The notes beneath the pieces are model-generated. The model was not told where the DNA came from, did no database searches, and worked only from the letters and a program-made list of their open reading frames with translations. The translations under genes and the position numbers were made by a program. From Ga0077555 sp050187415 (GTDB taxonomy: Bacteria > Pseudomonadota > Alphaproteobacteria > Rhizobiales > Hyphomicrobiaceae), in assembly GCA_050187415.1 (NCBI GenBank), contig JBFWXN010000001.1:1-64000 (forward strand): a DNA stretch of 64,000 nucleotides. Reading direction: 5' to 3'. Below are positions 27,619-38,307 of this stretch, piece by piece; position 1 is the stretch's first letter, and every line of letters begins with the position of its first letter.

Positions 27619-28044
27619 ATGACAGATCAGAACGATACCGAGGTCCTGCCGGTGCTCGTCGTAAGCAAGGTGGACTATGATGCGCTCACGGGTCTCGCGG
27701 GCGCGGTCGAGGAGCGCTTGCCGGAGGTGGCACGCGTCCTGCAATCGGAAATGGACCGGGCTCATGTCGTCGCGCCCGACGCCGTGCCCGCCGACGTGGT
27801 CCGCATGGGATCGACGGTGGAGTTCCGCCCGGACAATGGCCGGCAGCGGACCGTGACCCTGGTCTTTCCCGGAGATGCCGACATCGCGGAGGGCCGGATT
27901 TCCATTCTGACGCCCATCGGCGCCGCGCTGATCGGGCTCTCGGCCGGGCAGTCCATGGCTTGGACGGCCCGCGACGGCCGACGCCAGCGCCTGACGGTGC
28001 TGCAGGTGGGACAGCCGGCGGCGGGCGCATCGGCGCCGGCTTGA
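27619..28044 (+). CDS. rnk: Rnk/GreA-like nucleoside diphosphate kinase regulator
   Basis: This RNA-polymerase-associated GreA/GreB C-terminal-domain protein has 141 residues. A short N-terminal region LPVLVVSKVDYDALTGLAGA matches the Rnk N-terminus. The conserved C-terminal domain follows: VRMGSTVEFR, RTVTLVFPGDADIAEGRISILTPIGAALIGLSAGQS and WTARDGRRQRLTVLQV. Rnk proteins bind RNA polymerase in the secondary channel without the long Gre coiled coil. The ATG at 27619 is preceded at 12 bases by AGGAG; 27592 is an alternative. It lies 79 bases upstream of tgt on the same strand. Confidence 0.83.
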   Translation: MTDQNDTEVLPVLVVSKVDYDALTGLAGAVEERLPEVARVLQSEMDRAHVVAPDAVPADVVRMGSTVEFRPDNGRQRTVTLVFPGDADIAEGRISILTPIGAALIGLSAGQSMAWTARDGRRQRLTVLQVGQPAAGASAPA

Positions 28045-28123
28045 CCCGGCTCGCGCGATGTGAATGGTGCCGCGGGCAGAGCCAGACCGCGCGCCTCGTC
28101 GCGCCCCCCGAAAAAGGCATCGC

Positions 28124-29251
<1,128 letters not shown>

Positions 29252-29266
29252 CGGCGAAAGGGAGGT

Positions 29267-30238
29267 TCAGCGCCCCGACGAAGCCGTGGGCTCGGTCAGC
29301 ATGGATTTCTCGGCGGCGGCCGTCGCATAGGCGCGCTGCCGCTCCAGATGCACGACGCGTTCGCGATGGACCATGTAGATGCCCGATGCGGTGACGATCG
29401 CCGCGCCAGCGAGTGTCCACTGATCCGGAACTTGCCCGAACACGAGATAGCCGCCCGTGCCGTGCGTGATCAGCCCGAGATAGATGAAAGGTGCCAGCAC
29501 CGAGGCGGCCGCGTGACGATAGGCCAGAATGAAGATGAAGTGGCCAAGCCCGCCCCAGAAGCCCATTGAGACGAGCAGCAGCCACGTCGTCGCGTCCTGC
29601 GGCCATACCCAGTTCGAAAGTGCCAGCGGCGCCATGATGAAGGTGCCCGCGATCAGCGAGTAGAAAAGGGTTACTTCCGGTGGATCATAGGCCGCGAGAT
29701 ACCGGGTCAGCAGCATGAAAACGGCGTAGCAAAGCATCGAACCCATGGCGAACATCATGCCTGGCTCGAACGCTGCGTAGCCGGGCCTGACGGCGACGAG
29801 AATGCCGGAGAAGCCAACGAGAATGGCCAGCATCCGCCGCCAGCGAATCCATTCCCCGAGAAAAGGCCCCGCGAGCATCGCCACGACGAACGGAGCCAGG
29901 AAGGCGATGGTCTGCGTCTGGTCGAGCCGCAGGGTCTTCAGGGCTATGAAGTTCAGCAGCGTCGAGCCGAGCATCAGAAGCGACCTGAGACCCTGATGCC
30001 AGAAGCGCTGCGTGATCAGGAGCCTCGGCAGCGCAACGATGCCCAAGAGCAGCGCGATCAACATGAACTGGCTGACGAAGCGCAGCCAGACCACCTGCGT
30101 CAGCGGCAGCTTCACGACCGTCGCCATATACTTCGCCGTCGTGTCCAGGCACGAGAACACACACAGCGCGAGCAGCATGAGGCCGATGCCTTTGAGGGCA
30201 TTGGGCGCGGGCTGAGAAAGCGGTGTGCGGCGTTGCAT
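29267..30238 (-). CDS. EamA/DMT family transporter
   Basis: This is a 10-helix drug/metabolite transporter of 323 residues made of two EamA repeats. The first helix is GIGLMLLALCVFSCLDTTAKYM; a repeat boundary with Pro/Glu motifs is seen at LGEWIRWRRMLAILVGFSGIL, and the second repeat begins AMGSMLCYAVFMLLTRYLA. It resembles S-adenosylmethionine/RhaT-type permeases of alphaproteobacteria, but the substrate is unknown. The C-terminus is a soluble tail of about 35 residues. It converges with tgt by 15 bases and lies downstream of tolA on the same strand, separated by 173 bases. Confidence 0.87.
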   Translation of the reverse strand: MQRRTPLSQPAPNALKGIGLMLLALCVFSCLDTTAKYMATVVKLPLTQVVWLRFVSQFMLIALLLGIVALPRLLITQRFWHQGLRSLLMLGSTLLNFIALKTLRLDQTQTIAFLAPFVVAMLAGPFLGEWIRWRRMLAILVGFSGILVAVRPGYAAFEPGMMFAMGSMLCYAVFMLLTRYLAAYDPPEVTLFYSLIAGTFIMAPLALSNWVWPQDATTWLLLVSMGFWGGLGHFIFILAYRHAAASVLAPFIYLGLITHGTGGYLVFGQVPDQWTLAGAAIVTASGIYMVHRERVVHLERQRAYATAAAEKSMLTEPTASSGR

Positions 30239-30411
30239 GGTCTCTCGCTCAGGACGGCCGGGTGGACTCTCCGGGCGCGGGGCTGTCTATCATGGAGGGA
30301 ACAAAAGTTCGCGGTCTCCGCAGTGCGGGTCCGCCATGCGTCCCGCGGGTGTGGTCTATCGCGAAGCCGCCACAATGCGTGCCGGCTGGGATGGCGCTGG
30401 AGGCAGCGGTG

Positions 30412-31575
30412 TCAGAACATCCGCGCCGGGTCGAACGTCAGGATCATGTGTTCCCAGCCGCCTTCGAACTTGTCCGGCGGCAGGATATAGGGCTCGCACT
30501 GGACCAGGGCGCGCACGGCCGAGTCGGCGGCATCGCGAAAGACCGGGCTCGCCATGTTGTTGACGACGCGCGGTGCGGCCGCCAGCCGTCCCTCGCGGGT
30601 CAAGTGGATCTCCACCTTCACGGCCATCTGCTGAATGCCGTCGAGGCCGGCGTTGATGTTCCAGCAACGGCTGACGGCCTGCCGCATCAGGCCAGCCAGA
30701 AAGCTCGCCTCGTTGGCCGATATTGTGTGGTCGCGGCCGTTCGTATCACCGCGGACCGGACCCTTGGCATCGGTCGGCTTGTCGGGAGCATCGTTCGCCG
30801 CCGCGGCTTGTTTCGGATCGGGCGTCTTGTCCAGCAGGGCCGACAGGCGATTGGCATCGAATTGTTTCTTCTTGGCGAGCTCGCGCTTGTGCTTTTCTTC
30901 CGCGCGCTTCTTCTCCAGCGCCTTGCGCTTGGCCTCGGCAATCTGGCGCTTGCGCTTTTCGTCTGCCTTCTTTTTCTCCTCGGCCTTCTTGTGCTCTTCG
31001 GCCTTGCGCTTTTCGTCAGCGAGCTTTTGCTCGTGCGCCTTGCGCTTCTCCTCGTCGGCCTTGGCTTTGGCTTCAGCCTCGCTTTTGGCTTTCGCCTCGG
31101 CTTCCTTGCGCTCCTTGTCCTCCTCGGCCTTCTTCAGCGCGAGCTCGTCGAGCTTCTGCTCGAGCGCGACCTGATCCGGATCGGGCTTCGGCGGCTCGGC
31201 CTTGGGCGGCGGTTCGGTCTTCGCGACAGGCGGCGGGGGAGGGGGCTCGGCCTTGGCGGCTTCGGCGGGAACGGGGGGCTCGGGCGGTGTTGGCGGCTCG
31301 GCTGGTGGCGGCGGTTGCGCCGTTACCGGTCTCGGCTTGGGCGGCTCTTTGGCGGCACTATCGGGGTCCTTGACGTCTTTCGGCTGTGCGGCATCGAGCT
31401 TGGCCTCGCGAACGCCCTTGCGCATCCGGTTGAGGTCCGACTCGGAAATGACGTCAGCAATGATCGCCTCGACCGGCTCCTTGGGCTCGCGTGGCGTCGT
31501 CTGGCCGATCGACAGCATCGCATAGCCGAGCAGTGCGGCATGCAGCAGGAGCGACAATGCCATTCCGATCGTCAC
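30412..31575 (-). CDS. tolA: TolA, periplasm-spanning protein of the Tol-Pal system
   Basis: TolA links the TolQR motor in the inner membrane to TolB and Pal. The 387-residue protein has an N-terminal membrane anchor (ALSLLLHAALLGYAMLSI, about 5-23) and a Pro-rich part (about 75-130). A long Lys/Glu/Ala helix follows (about 135-245). A C-terminal globular TonB/TolA-like domain has the landmark VSRCWNINAGLDGIQQMAVKVEIHLTREG and two Cys. GTG 31575 is the start: GGAGG lies six bases upstream and the stop of tolR only two bases away, so translation is coupled. It is the last gene of tolQRA; tolB and pal are not downstream as usual but 14 kb away on the other strand. Confidence 0.93.
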   Translation of the reverse strand: MTIGMALSLLLHAALLGYAMLSIGQTTPREPKEPVEAIIADVISESDLNRMRKGVREAKLDAAQPKDVKDPDSAAKEPPKPRPVTAQPPPPAEPPTPPEPPVPAEAAKAEPPPPPPVAKTEPPPKAEPPKPDPDQVALEQKLDELALKKAEEDKERKEAEAKAKSEAEAKAKADEEKRKAHEQKLADEKRKAEEHKKAEEKKKADEKRKRQIAEAKRKALEKKRAEEKHKRELAKKKQFDANRLSALLDKTPDPKQAAAANDAPDKPTDAKGPVRGDTNGRDHTISANEASFLAGLMRQAVSRCWNINAGLDGIQQMAVKVEIHLTREGRLAAAPRVVNNMASPVFRDAADSAVRALVQCEPYILPPDKFEGGWEHMILTFDPARMF

Positions 31576-31577
31576 CC

Positions 31578-32057
31578 TTAGCCTCCACCCTCCACCTCGG
31601 TGACCAGCGAAATCTTACGGAACCCAGAGTCTTTGAGCCGCGCCATCACGCGTGCGACATAGCCGTATTCGACCGCCTTATCGCCGCGCACGAACACCGG
31701 CTCGTCCTGCCCGCCGCCCCCGCCGCTCCGGCCCTGAGCGATGGCGGTGAGCTTCGGGCCCAACTCGTCAAGCGACATCGGCGTGCTCTCCTCCTGCCCC
31801 AGGAAGACGCGACCGTCCTTCGTCACGGAGACGACGAGCGGCTCCTTGTTGGCTTCGAGCTGACGGCCGCGGGCCTGTGGCAGCTCGACCTGGACGCCGC
31901 CGGTCAGCAGAGGGGCCGCGACCATGAAGATGATCAGGAGAACCAGCATCACGTCGACGAACGGCGTAACGTTGATCTCGCTCATCGGCGCGTGGCGACG
32001 GCGCCGGCCACGTCGGCCGCTGTGTCCGCTTCCTCCGCCGCCGAGGCTCGCGCCCAT
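31578..32057 (-). CDS. tolR: TolR, ExbD/TolR family proton-channel subunit
   Basis: TolR forms the proton-driven motor with TolQ. The 159-residue protein has a Gly/Arg-rich cytoplasmic head (SGRRGRRRRHAP), then INVTPFVDVMLVLLIIFMVAAPLL, a single membrane helix with the essential Asp in the FVDVML context. The periplasmic domain ends LKDSGFRKISLVTEV. The head has more Gly and Arg than usual. AAGGAG precedes the ATG; the gap to tolQ is 12 bases and to tolA two bases, so the three are one operon. Confidence 0.95.
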   Translation of the reverse strand: MGASLGGGGSGHSGRRGRRRRHAPMSEINVTPFVDVMLVLLIIFMVAAPLLTGGVQVELPQARGRQLEANKEPLVVSVTKDGRVFLGQEESTPMSLDELGPKLTAIAQGRSGGGGGQDEPVFVRGDKAVEYGYVARVMARLKDSGFRKISLVTEVEGGG

Positions 32058-32069
32058 CAGCCAGTCTCC

Positions 32070-32783
<714 letters not shown>

Positions 32784-33024
32784 GGTGCTCCCGCCAGTCT
32801 AGTTCGGGTCGCAGACCATGGCGAAACGGCCGAGCCGGTGTCGGCACACGGCCGCCGTACTCTGCCACACCATCCGCCAGGATCAGCGAACTCTCCCCGA
32901 TCGAAGCTTCTTGCCCGCCAATTTGACCAAACTGCGGCTCAGGCGAAGTCGAACCGGCCCGCAACCTGGATAGCCAGTCGGGCGTCCACAGCTCAAGCGC
33001 GCCTATGGGCGCATGGCTGTCGTG

Positions 33025-34440
33025 TCACGCCTTGTCCACAGGCTGGGAACTGGCCGGCCGTGCGCGGCGCCCCATCGCCATGCCGATGGCGACTATCGTC
33101 AGTCCGCTCGCCAGACCCGCGCTGACGATCATGAACGTGGTTTGGAAGGCCGCGAGCACGGGGGCTGGATCACCAGCCAGCCGCAGTGCCGTCTCGATAG
33201 CGCGGCTCAACGCGGTGAGGCCCGCCGCCGCGCCGATGACGCCGATGGTGCGCGTCAGGAGCGTCAGGCTGCCCGCCACGCCGCGATCGGCCTGCGGTAG
33301 CGTCGCGAGCACACGGTCGGTGTAGGCGACCTGGAAGAGGCCGAGACCGAGGCCCTGTACGCCGAGGCACAGAGCCATGCGGATGGGGGGCGTGTCCTGC
33401 ATCCAGGTCGAGACGAGCGCCAGGCCGACGATCGAGACCAGCGTGCCGACCATGGCCAGCGGCGTGGGGCCGAGTTTCTCGGCAAGGCGGCCGGCGAGCC
33501 ATGAGCCGACGACCACGCCGCAGGCGTTGGTGCCGAGAACGAGCCCTCCGAGCCCCGGGTCGAGCCCCGCGGTCTGCAAGAGGTGGAACGGGACCAGCAG
33601 CATCACTGCGAAGCCTGCCAGATTGACGACGATGCTGGCCAGATTGAGCACCAGGAATCTGCGCTCGCGAAAGAGGGCGGGCCGGATGATCGGATCGGGA
33701 AAGCGTGTCTCGTGGCGCAGGAACGCCCAGAATGCCGCAATGGCGATGACGACGAGCCCGATGGCCACGGCCGTCCCGTAGGGCATCTGCGGTCGTGCCG
33801 CCGCCAGCAGCCCTGCCGCCAGCCACGCGACGAGCAGCAGAGCACCCGTCCAGTCGAACGCGCGCCGCCCCGAGGTCGCCGGCGATTGCGGAATGAGCCA
33901 AGCGAGCGCCAGAGCCAGCGTCACCAGCGGCAGTCGCGCCCAAAACACCACCGGCCAGCCGAAATGGGCAACGAGCGTGCCGCCGGCGAGGGGACCGAGC
34001 GCGGCGCCGATGGCGATCGCCGCCGAGTAGAAGCCGAGCACGCGTGTCCGATCGCTTTCCGGATAGAGAGAGGTCGCGAGGGCGGGCGCGCAGCTCCAGG
34101 TGAGCGCGGCGCCAACCCCTTGCAGCACGCGCCCGGCGAGCAGCAGCGCGAAGCCGGGTGACAGCGAGCACGCCGCATAGCCGGCCGCCGAGATGACGAG
34201 ACCCGCGACGAAGACGCGCCGGTAGCCGAGGAGATCACCGAGCTTGCCGAAAGCGAGCGTCAGGCTCGCGTAGGTGAGCACATAGGCGATGATCACCCAG
34301 CGAATGCCCGACTGGGGCAGATCGAAGGCGGCTGTAATTCGCGGGAAGGCAATGTTCACCGCGCTGTCGAGCGGCGCCGCCAGTGTGCCGAGGCAGACGA
34401 CGAGCAAGGCGGCGAGCGATCGGCGGCGCGACATCGACAT
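33025..34440 (-). CDS. MFS transporter, EmrB/QacA type
   Basis: This is a 14-helix drug-efflux-type facilitator of 471 residues. Motif A is seen as GKLGDLLGYRRVFVAGLVIS, and helix 1 has the DHA2 segment DSAVNIAFPRITAAF. Motif C resembles GAALGPLAGGTLVAHFGWPVVFW. The last helices end with a basic tail. Substrate unknown; the substrates of this family range from antibiotics to dyes. It is on the same strand as tolQRA but well separated (241 bases), and divergent from the uncharacterised gene at 34700. Weak Shine-Dalgarno; ATG 34434 is an equally possible start. Confidence 0.86.
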   Translation of the reverse strand: MSMSRRRSLAALLVVCLGTLAAPLDSAVNIAFPRITAAFDLPQSGIRWVIIAYVLTYASLTLAFGKLGDLLGYRRVFVAGLVISAAGYAACSLSPGFALLLAGRVLQGVGAALTWSCAPALATSLYPESDRTRVLGFYSAAIAIGAALGPLAGGTLVAHFGWPVVFWARLPLVTLALALAWLIPQSPATSGRRAFDWTGALLLVAWLAAGLLAAARPQMPYGTAVAIGLVVIAIAAFWAFLRHETRFPDPIIRPALFRERRFLVLNLASIVVNLAGFAVMLLVPFHLLQTAGLDPGLGGLVLGTNACGVVVGSWLAGRLAEKLGPTPLAMVGTLVSIVGLALVSTWMQDTPPIRMALCLGVQGLGLGLFQVAYTDRVLATLPQADRGVAGSLTLLTRTIGVIGAAAGLTALSRAIETALRLAGDPAPVLAAFQTTFMIVSAGLASGLTIVAIGMAMGRRARPASSQPVDKA

Positions 34441-34699
34441 GAGATTCGGATGGGTGCCTTCTGGAAGATGTGCCGAAGCCTTGCATGCCCATGCCGAGCC
34501 CGGAAGGACAAATAGGTCATCGCCATCATTGCATGATCAATCCGAGACTATCTGCGACGGATCGTTGCGAATTGCCGACGGGTGCCAGCGATGGGTGACG
34601 CTGAACGTCTATCGCCTTCTTTTGGCCTGTATTTTTGTCGCCTCTCGAAGCGCGGGAACGAGAAACATCAGTGATCCACAGTAACGATAGTGAGGGGTC

Positions 34700-35632
34700 A
34701 TGGCAGGTCACGCGTACACCCGCCCCGCAACGCCCGCATTGCATTCGCCCGCAGCGCACTTCTCCGCGGCGCACTCCGATGAGTTTCGCGACCATACCGA
34801 CTTCCTGCGGTGGGAGTTGGCGGTCGACGAGCGTGTCGGCCGGCCACTCGCGCGGCGGCGAAGATGGCCGCGCTGGCTTGCCGCCGTATCGCTGTGCCTG
34901 GCAGGCGGTGGCTGGGCGATGATCGACGACAAGCCGGCGGCGCAAGACTGGCTGAAATCGCAGTTTGCGGCGGGCATCGATTTCGCGCGGACGCTGATAC
35001 CCGAGACCGGCGTTGCGCCGGCGGTGCCGGCTGCATTGCCTCCGCTTGCACTTCCGCACCTGCGTCTGATCGAGCCGACGATGCTCCAGGCGGCAAAGCC
35101 GGCCGCCGCGGGAGTGTTGCAGGCGTCGGCGACCGGGAATGTTCCGGCCGTCTCGGAATCCACAAACATTGCCGTCGAGAGATTGAACTCCGAGCCTGCA
35201 TCGGAGAGCGAGCCCACGCCCGCCGTCGAGCCCGAGAGGCCGGCGCCGCTGCCGCCGTTGCCGCCGCTCACCGATCCGCTGCAGAAGAAGGCGGAAGCTG
35301 CCGGCCTCCATCCCGAGCTGTCGCGCGCGTTGCTGCAAAGCCTGAGCGCGACCGATTTCAAGAATGCCGCGGTCGCCATCAAGAAGGCCATCGCCGAGAC
35401 GCCGGACGACGGCGTGCTGCTCTGGCCGCCGAAGCCGTCGCGCGGGGCGGCGCGATTCCGCATTCATTTCGTGCCCGGCATCTCGCCGTCCTGCCGGCGT
35501 TACGTCGTCGGCGTGGGCAAGACAGGCTGGCTGACGACGGCGCTGCCGATGGAACGTTGCGGGGTGAAGCCCAGGCTGGCGCGCTCGCAGCCTGCGCCGA
35601 GAGACGTCTTCAGTGGTGCGCAAAATCCATAG
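34700..35632 (+). CDS. uncharacterised single-span membrane protein with Pro-rich linker
   Basis: I do not recognise this 310-residue protein. A cytoplasmic N-terminus of about 55 residues ends in RRRRWPR, followed by one membrane helix (WLAAVSLCLAGGGWAM, about 57-73). Then comes a periplasmic Ala/Pro/Glu-rich linker with PAPLPPLPPLTDPLQ near 183-197. A compact C-terminal domain has two cysteines (SPSCRRYVVG and PMERCGVKP), which could form a disulfide. The ATG has GAGGGG upstream. Composition and layout suggest an envelope protein, conceivably linked to cell division or peptidoglycan, but nothing proves this. Coding bias matches its neighbours. Confidence 0.7.
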   Translation: MAGHAYTRPATPALHSPAAHFSAAHSDEFRDHTDFLRWELAVDERVGRPLARRRRWPRWLAAVSLCLAGGGWAMIDDKPAAQDWLKSQFAAGIDFARTLIPETGVAPAVPAALPPLALPHLRLIEPTMLQAAKPAAAGVLQASATGNVPAVSESTNIAVERLNSEPASESEPTPAVEPERPAPLPPLPPLTDPLQKKAEAAGLHPELSRALLQSLSATDFKNAAVAIKKAIAETPDDGVLLWPPKPSRGAARFRIHFVPGISPSCRRYVVGVGKTGWLTTALPMERCGVKPRLARSQPAPRDVFSGAQNP

Positions 35633-35940
35633 TGCTTGCGGGAGCGGGCGTTGACGCCACGATCCGAGTCACGACGCGGAGGCCGCGCGGGGCCCGAGGG
35701 TGATGCCGCGATGTCCCGGCCTGGTGGCCACCCACAGCAACGGACTTGAAATCCGCCATGCTTCGATGCCACGCTGGATGCGGATTTCAGGTCCGAAGTT
35801 GCTCTGGAAGGCAATGCCTCGAAAGCGCCCTTGGATCATGAATGCGACGACGAGCCGATCGAAGCATGGCTCGCATTCGAGTCCGACGCCCGAGCGTGGC
35901 CCGGACAACCCCACAACGCCACCGCTCCCGGAGCCACCTG
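35633..35940. other. 308-base gap holding an inverted repeat
   Basis: No gene is supported in this stretch. It contains an imperfect inverted repeat related to a copy at 38168 and the leader of the metallo-beta-lactamase-fold gene. Open frames in it lack ribosome sites and family motifs. Confidence 0.5.
35736..35805. repeat. inverted pair of a 22-bp element
   Basis: The left arm AGCAACGGACTTGAAATCCG starts at 35736. The right arm, ending at 35803, is its reverse complement with a 3-base insertion and one change (GGATTTCAGGTCCGAAGTTGCT). The arms are about 25 bases apart. A third copy lies at 38168. Each copy is upstream of one of two convergent enzyme genes. Confidence 0.7.
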
Positions 35941-36747
35941 ATGAGCCTGCCCAGCTATGAGATTTACGCCATCCGCTACGCCAAGCAGGACCTTCGAGAC
36001 GAGGGCCACATGTTCATCGGCGGCGAGCACGGTAAAATGGTGCAGGGGCTCGATTTCTTCACTTATGTCCTGAAGGGCAACGGGCGCAACTGGATCGTCG
36101 ACACCGGCATGACGTCCGTGCAGTCGAAACGCATGGGCCGCGACTACGACTTCATCTGCCGGCCTTCCGAGGCGCTGGCGGAGATCGGCGTCGATGCGGC
36201 CTCCGAGCCCGACGTCATTCTCACGCACGCTCATTTCGATCACGTCGGTACGCTCGAGGATTACAAGAAGGCCCGCTTCCACATCCAGGACGAGGAGATG
36301 ATCCACGTCACGGGCCGCGACATGACGATGAAGCCGTTCCGTGCCGCCTATCATCCCGACGACGTGAAACAGTTGATCGACCTCGTCTATGCCGACCGCA
36401 TGGTGTTCCACGACGGGGACGTCGAGATCGCGCCCGGCATCGAGTTCATCCTGGTGGGCGGCCATGCCCGCGGCCAAGCCGTGCTGCGCGTGCACACCAA
36501 GCGGGGCTGGGTCGTGCTCGCGTCGGATGCGGTGCACGTTTACGACGAGACCGATTTCGAGCGGCCGTTCGCGATCTTCTACGATCTTGCCGGGATGATC
36601 GACGGCTACCGGCGCATCAACCAGCTTGCCGGCCACCGCGATCTGCTCATTCCGGGCCATGACGCTCGCGTGACGAAGGCCTATCCCGCCGCCGGCCCCG
36701 GCATGGAGGGTCGCATCCTGCGCGTCGATCAGCCGCCAAAGTGGTGA
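35941..36747 (+). CDS. MBL-fold hydrolase, N-acyl homoserine lactonase-like
   Basis: This is a metallo-beta-lactamase-fold hydrolase of 268 residues. The metal motif LTHAHFDHVG (HxHxDH, about 95-104) is intact, with further ligands His in GGHARGQ, Asp in LASDAVH and His in LIPGHDARV. The N-terminus YEIYAIRYA and the segment FTYVLKG...IVDTGM resemble the AiiA/AttM-type N-acyl homoserine lactonase subgroup, but lactonase activity is a family inference only. ATG 35941 is preceded by GGAG. It converges with a flavin monooxygenase gene (22-base gap), and both have copies of the same 22-bp element upstream. Confidence 0.85.
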   Translation: MSLPSYEIYAIRYAKQDLRDEGHMFIGGEHGKMVQGLDFFTYVLKGNGRNWIVDTGMTSVQSKRMGRDYDFICRPSEALAEIGVDAASEPDVILTHAHFDHVGTLEDYKKARFHIQDEEMIHVTGRDMTMKPFRAAYHPDDVKQLIDLVYADRMVFHDGDVEIAPGIEFILVGGHARGQAVLRVHTKRGWVVLASDAVHVYDETDFERPFAIFYDLAGMIDGYRRINQLAGHRDLLIPGHDARVTKAYPAAGPGMEGRILRVDQPPKW

Positions 36748-36769
36748 CGCCGGAGCGGCGCGGCGTGGT

Positions 36770-38152
36770 TTATCGCCCGCGCCGCCGCGCGACGGCACCT
36801 GGATGGCTTTCCGCGAGGTGCGACCGCCCGAAAAGCTTTTGGCGCAAGGTGCCGGGACGATAGGCGGACTTGAAGCGGCCGCGCGCCTGCAATTCGGGGA
36901 TGACGAGGTCGACGAGGTCGGTGAAGCTTTCCGGCATCACGACGTAGGCGAGGTTGAAGCCGTCGATGCCGGTGTCGTCGACCCACGAGATCATCTCCTC
37001 GGCGACCTCGCTGCCCGAGCCGACGAGCACCGGGCTGCGTCCGCCGATGGCGACCTTTTCGGCGAGCTCGCGCACGGTCCATTCGCGGTTCGGGTCGGCG
37101 GTCGTGAAGCCCTCGAGAGCCGACTGGTTGGCGTCGGTTTTCACGTAGCGCACCACGTCGTCGAGGCCGAGTTTCGAGAGGTCGACGCCCACCCATCCCG
37201 AGAGAAGGGCGAGGGCGCCGTCGTGGCTGACGTACTTCAGGTAGTCGGCGTGTTTGTCGCGCGCTTCGGCGCCTGTCTGCCCGATGATCGGCGTCGCCAG
37301 GGCCAGGATCTTGAGGTCCCGCGGATCACGTCCGGCGGCGGCGGCTTGCTCGCGAAGTCCTTCGACGTATGGCTTGATCGCAGCTTTCGTCGGCCCGTTG
37401 ATGAAGACGCACTCGGCGTGACGTCCGGCGAATTGCCGCCCGCGTCCCGACGCGCCGGCCTGGTAGAGTAGCGGCGTTCGCTGCGGCGACGGCTCGCAGA
37501 GATGGATCGCGTCGAGCTTGTAGAACTCGCCGTCGTGCCGCATGCGGTGGACTTTGGCGGGATCGGCGAAGACGCGCCGAGCCTTGTCGGCCACGACCGC
37601 GTCGTCCTCCCAGCTTCCTTCCCACAGCTTGTAGACCACCTGCATGTAGTCCTCGGCAATGTCATAGCGCCGATCATGGCCGGTCTGGCCGCGATCTCCC
37701 ATGCCCTTGGCCGCGCTGTCGAGATAGCCGGTGACGATGTTCCAACCGACGCGGCCGGCGGTCAGGTGGTCGAGCGTCGACATGCGCCGGGCGAACGGAT
37801 ACGGGGGCTCGAAGCTCAGCGTGCACGTAACGCCGAAGCCGAGGTTCTCGGTCACCATGGCCATCGCCGGAATGAGCAGCGACGGATCGTTGACGGGCAC
37901 CTGAATGGCATGGCGCAAGGCGGCGTCGGGCGTTCCGGCATAGACGTCGTAGACGCCGAGGACGTCGGCCAGGAAAAGCCCATCGATCAATCCTCGCTCG
38001 AGGGTGCGTGCGAGGTCCGTCCAATAGCGCAGATCGGTATAGCGACTCGCCTGATCACGAGGATGCGTCCACATCCCGGGCGACTGATGGCCGATCGTGT
38101 TCATGTGGAAGGCGTTGATCAGGATCTCTCCTGCGGAGGTCTCGCGTGCCAT
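36770..38152 (-). CDS. LLM class flavin-dependent monooxygenase (NtaA/SnaA/DszA type)
   Basis: This FMNH2-dependent monooxygenase of 460 residues belongs to the nitrilotriacetate/dibenzothiophene-sulfone monooxygenase group. Typical segments are EILINAFHMNTIGHQSPGMWTHPRDQ at the N-terminus, the ADVLGVYDVY region near 60, TLDHLTAGRVGWNIVTGYLDSAAKGMG near 130-155, and PLLYQAGASGRGRQFAGRHAECVF near 230. These enzymes need a separate NADH:FMN reductase, which is not in this window. The ATG at 38152 starts the conserved part; the frame extends upstream through the third copy of the 22-bp element and is probably not translated. Confidence 0.88.
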   Translation of the reverse strand: MARETSAGEILINAFHMNTIGHQSPGMWTHPRDQASRYTDLRYWTDLARTLERGLIDGLFLADVLGVYDVYAGTPDAALRHAIQVPVNDPSLLIPAMAMVTENLGFGVTCTLSFEPPYPFARRMSTLDHLTAGRVGWNIVTGYLDSAAKGMGDRGQTGHDRRYDIAEDYMQVVYKLWEGSWEDDAVVADKARRVFADPAKVHRMRHDGEFYKLDAIHLCEPSPQRTPLLYQAGASGRGRQFAGRHAECVFINGPTKAAIKPYVEGLREQAAAAGRDPRDLKILALATPIIGQTGAEARDKHADYLKYVSHDGALALLSGWVGVDLSKLGLDDVVRYVKTDANQSALEGFTTADPNREWTVRELAEKVAIGGRSPVLVGSGSEVAEEMISWVDDTGIDGFNLAYVVMPESFTDLVDLVIPELQARGRFKSAYRPGTLRQKLFGRSHLAESHPGAVARRRGR

Positions 38153-38167
38153 GCCGGGCTCCCAATA

Positions 38168-38191
38168 AGCAACGGACTTGAAATTCGCCGC
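38168..38191 (+). repeat. third copy of the 22-bp element
   Basis: AGCAACGGACTTGAAATTCG begins here and differs from the copy at 35736 by one base over the first 22. It ends about 16 bases before the monooxygenase start codon if measured from its left edge, so it lies in that gene's leader or promoter. Confidence 0.65.
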
Positions 38192-38307
38192 GCCTCGCCG
38201 CGGGGGGGGCACGAAATGACGGTCCGAGCTTTAGCCGCGCGGGCTCTCGTATCCGCGCTCGGCGCCTAGCCTAGGCACGCAATTGGGCGAAGGCGAGCGC
38301 CGAACGG

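Noticed and set aside
35736..35770. Possible tRNA-Ser (anticodon-loop-like CTTGAAA between CGGA and TCCG)
   Set aside because: Only a 4-bp anticodon-like stem is present; no acceptor stem, no T-loop GTTCGAATC and no D-arm can be drawn. The sequence is better explained as an inverted repeat with a third copy at 38168.
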